A stretch of DNA of 64,000 nt from the NCBI RefSeq assembly GCF_016827605.1, contig NZ_JAEPJQ010000002.1:682001-746000 (forward strand), given 5' to 3'. The DNA is from Hyunsoonleella ulvae. Its GTDB lineage: Bacteria; Bacteroidota; Bacteroidia; Flavobacteriales; Flavobacteriaceae. Under the pieces are notes generated by a model that worked only from the letters and a program-made list of their open reading frames with translations, was not told the DNA's origin and did not search any database. Position numbers and translations under genes: made by a program. This document shows positions 62,859-64,000 of the stretch, one piece after another; positions within the stretch are counted from its first letter, which is position 1, and every line of letters starts with the position of its first letter.

Positions 62859-64000
62859 ATGAAGTTTTACCCCAATTTGAGTATTCCTATACTTGCTATA
62901 TTATTATTGTTTGTAACGGACAATTTTGCTCAAAACACTTCTCATTTTTGTGGTACTGAAATAACAGAGAAATCCCTATCATACACCCAAGCTTTTCATG
63001 ATGATATAAAATTTCATGAAAATGAGTTTATGGCTATTACAGAAAAAACTAAAAAATCTGGAACGCATAAAAACACATTACCTGCTCCATTAAATTCTAT
63101 ACCTGTAAAAGCATTTATTATCAGGCCTTCTTCAGGTCATGGCGGTTTAAACATAGATGATTTGCATAAGGCTATTAATGATCTAAACACATTGTACGCT
63201 GATGCGTTTATGGAATTTTTTCTTTGTGATGGTGTAGAATATATTGATAATGATGATTACTATTATAAGTTTAACAGAACACAAGAAACTGATGTAACCG
63301 AAAGTTACTATACTCCCGGCGTCATCAATATTTATTTCACAGATTATGTTGAGGTAACAACTGGTGTTGGGTTGTGTGGATACTCTAATACTTTTGGAGG
63401 CTCTGATGTTATCGTGATGAATAATACATGTGCTACCAACGGTACATCGTTAGCACATGAAATTGGACACTTCTTTTCTTTAATGCACACCCATGGCCCT
63501 GACAACCATAAACTAACTACTGAATTGGTAGATGGTTCTAACTGTGATACCGATGGAGATATGATATGCGATACACCTGCTGATCCCGGGTTAAGTATTT
63601 ATAATGTTAATACTGATTGTGAATATACTGGTAGTATAAAAGATACTAATGGAGATTTATTCCAACCTGATACTGAAAATATAATGTCTTATTCTAGATC
63701 TAGCTGTAAATCTCATTTTTCGCAACAGCAGCTCGCTAGAATGTACGCTTTTTATAAATCTGCCAGACAATATTTATCCTGTCCGTCAACAAATGTAAAT
63801 TTTACTGCTGATAATTTTCAAGCTTGTGAAGATGAGTTAACTGTTAATTTTACAGACTTAAGTGTTGGTGCTACTTCGTGGCAATGGGATGTAGATGGAG
63901 ATAATGAAATTGACTATGTAGAACAACATCCTACCCATACCTTTACTGCGGGTATTTATGATGTAACGCTAACCATTACCACTGCTAGTTCGGCATTTAA
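62859..64000 (+). CDS. Secreted M43-type metalloprotease, 5' part (runs past the window edge)
   Basis: At least 380 residues in the window; no stop before 64000. Signal peptide about 1-24 (ILLLFVTDNFAQ). The zinc-binding motif HEIGHFFSLMH (about 200-210: His200, Glu201, His204, His210) with Ser in place of the usual Gly, followed by a Met-turn ENIMSYS about 285 and conserved cysteines, as in the pappalysin (M43) family. After about residue 330 a PKD domain begins (FTADNFQACEDELTVNFTD, ...WQWDVDGDNEIDY). Probably a T9SS cargo with a C-terminal sorting domain beyond the edge (inference). Confidence 0.85.
   Translation, partial: MKFYPNLSIPILAILLLFVTDNFAQNTSHFCGTEITEKSLSYTQAFHDDIKFHENEFMAITEKTKKSGTHKNTLPAPLNSIPVKAFIIRPSSGHGGLNIDDLHKAINDLNTLYADAFMEFFLCDGVEYIDNDDYYYKFNRTQETDVTESYYTPGVINIYFTDYVEVTTGVGLCGYSNTFGGSDVIVMNNTCATNGTSLAHEIGHFFSLMHTHGPDNHKLTTELVDGSNCDTDGDMICDTPADPGLSIYNVNTDCEYTGSIKDTNGDLFQPDTENIMSYSRSSCKSHFSQQQLARMYAFYKSARQYLSCPSTNVNFTADNFQACEDELTVNFTDLSVGATSWQWDVDGDNEIDYVEQHPTHTFTAGIYDVTLTITTASSAF

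Noticed and set aside
1-64000. CRISPR arrays, insertion sequences, integrase or phage genes, rRNA
   Set aside because: No regularly spaced repeats, no transposase or integrase-like proteins, no rRNA-like conserved stretches seen by eye.

Overview
The window reads as a chromosomal segment of a marine Flavobacteriaceae bacterium (Winogradskyella/Formosa/Olleya-like; the genus is a guess). The evidence is low GC, gliding (GldI) and type IX secretion (C-terminal sorting domain) proteins, several TonB-dependent receptors, Bacteroidetes-type promoters (TTG-N19/21-TAnnTTTG), absence of Shine-Dalgarno sequences, and core gene orders typical of the family (parA-parB-DUF5683-dapB-lepB-WbqC; recF-DUF721; mutL-rhomboids). 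I saw no tRNA, rRNA, CRISPR array, insertion sequence or prophage.

Layout. 1-3090: 3' end of an unidentified gene, a lipoprotein and the large subunit of methylmalonyl-CoA mutase. 3217-7322: an ECF sigma/anti-sigma pair facing a TPR lipoprotein and two exported proteins that together look like one DUF4331 protein cut in two. 7471-10502: a LETM1-like protein, a frameshifted secreted protein and a Fic protein with an inverted repeat at its promoter. 10560-15263: a LytS/LytTR-type two-component operon with 2TM-domain proteins, led by DUF2141 and TPR genes, with LytTR-like boxes upstream, then tonB. 15472-22816: an NYN-LOTUS protein, two unrelated aconitases (AcnA and AcnB types), a methyltransferase and a small frameshifted gene. 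23050-30290: a polytopic membrane protein, a MoxR ATPase and three SurA-type periplasmic folding factors in one operon.

30599-36678 is the chromosome partition/lysine/signal-peptidase operon; its signal peptidase I carries an extra C-terminal RDD membrane domain. 36683-43254 runs on the minus strand: membrane phosphatase-like protein, two rhomboids, MutL, two small paralogous membrane proteins, lumazine synthase and a TPR membrane protein, divergent from recF/DUF721. 45016-50253 holds two near-identical cold-shock proteins, ndk, a DHH phosphoesterase, GldI, a cyclophilin-FKBP fusion, lgt and a DUF192 protein. 50257-60661 holds a TonB-linked receptor, guaB, and a probable metal-acquisition locus (FecA-like receptor, HTTM protein, imelysin, DUF4856 lipoprotein). 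60861-64000 holds HMG-CoA lyase, a secreted Spondin-domain protein with a T9SS tail, and the start of a secreted M43-type metalloprotease that runs off the window.

Most of the window is conserved housekeeping. The parts most worth following are the DUF4856-imelysin-HTTM-receptor locus with its internal hairpins, the signal peptidase-RDD fusion, the Fic gene with a palindrome at its start, the LytTR boxes upstream of the DUF2141-histidine kinase operon, and the two single-base frameshifts.
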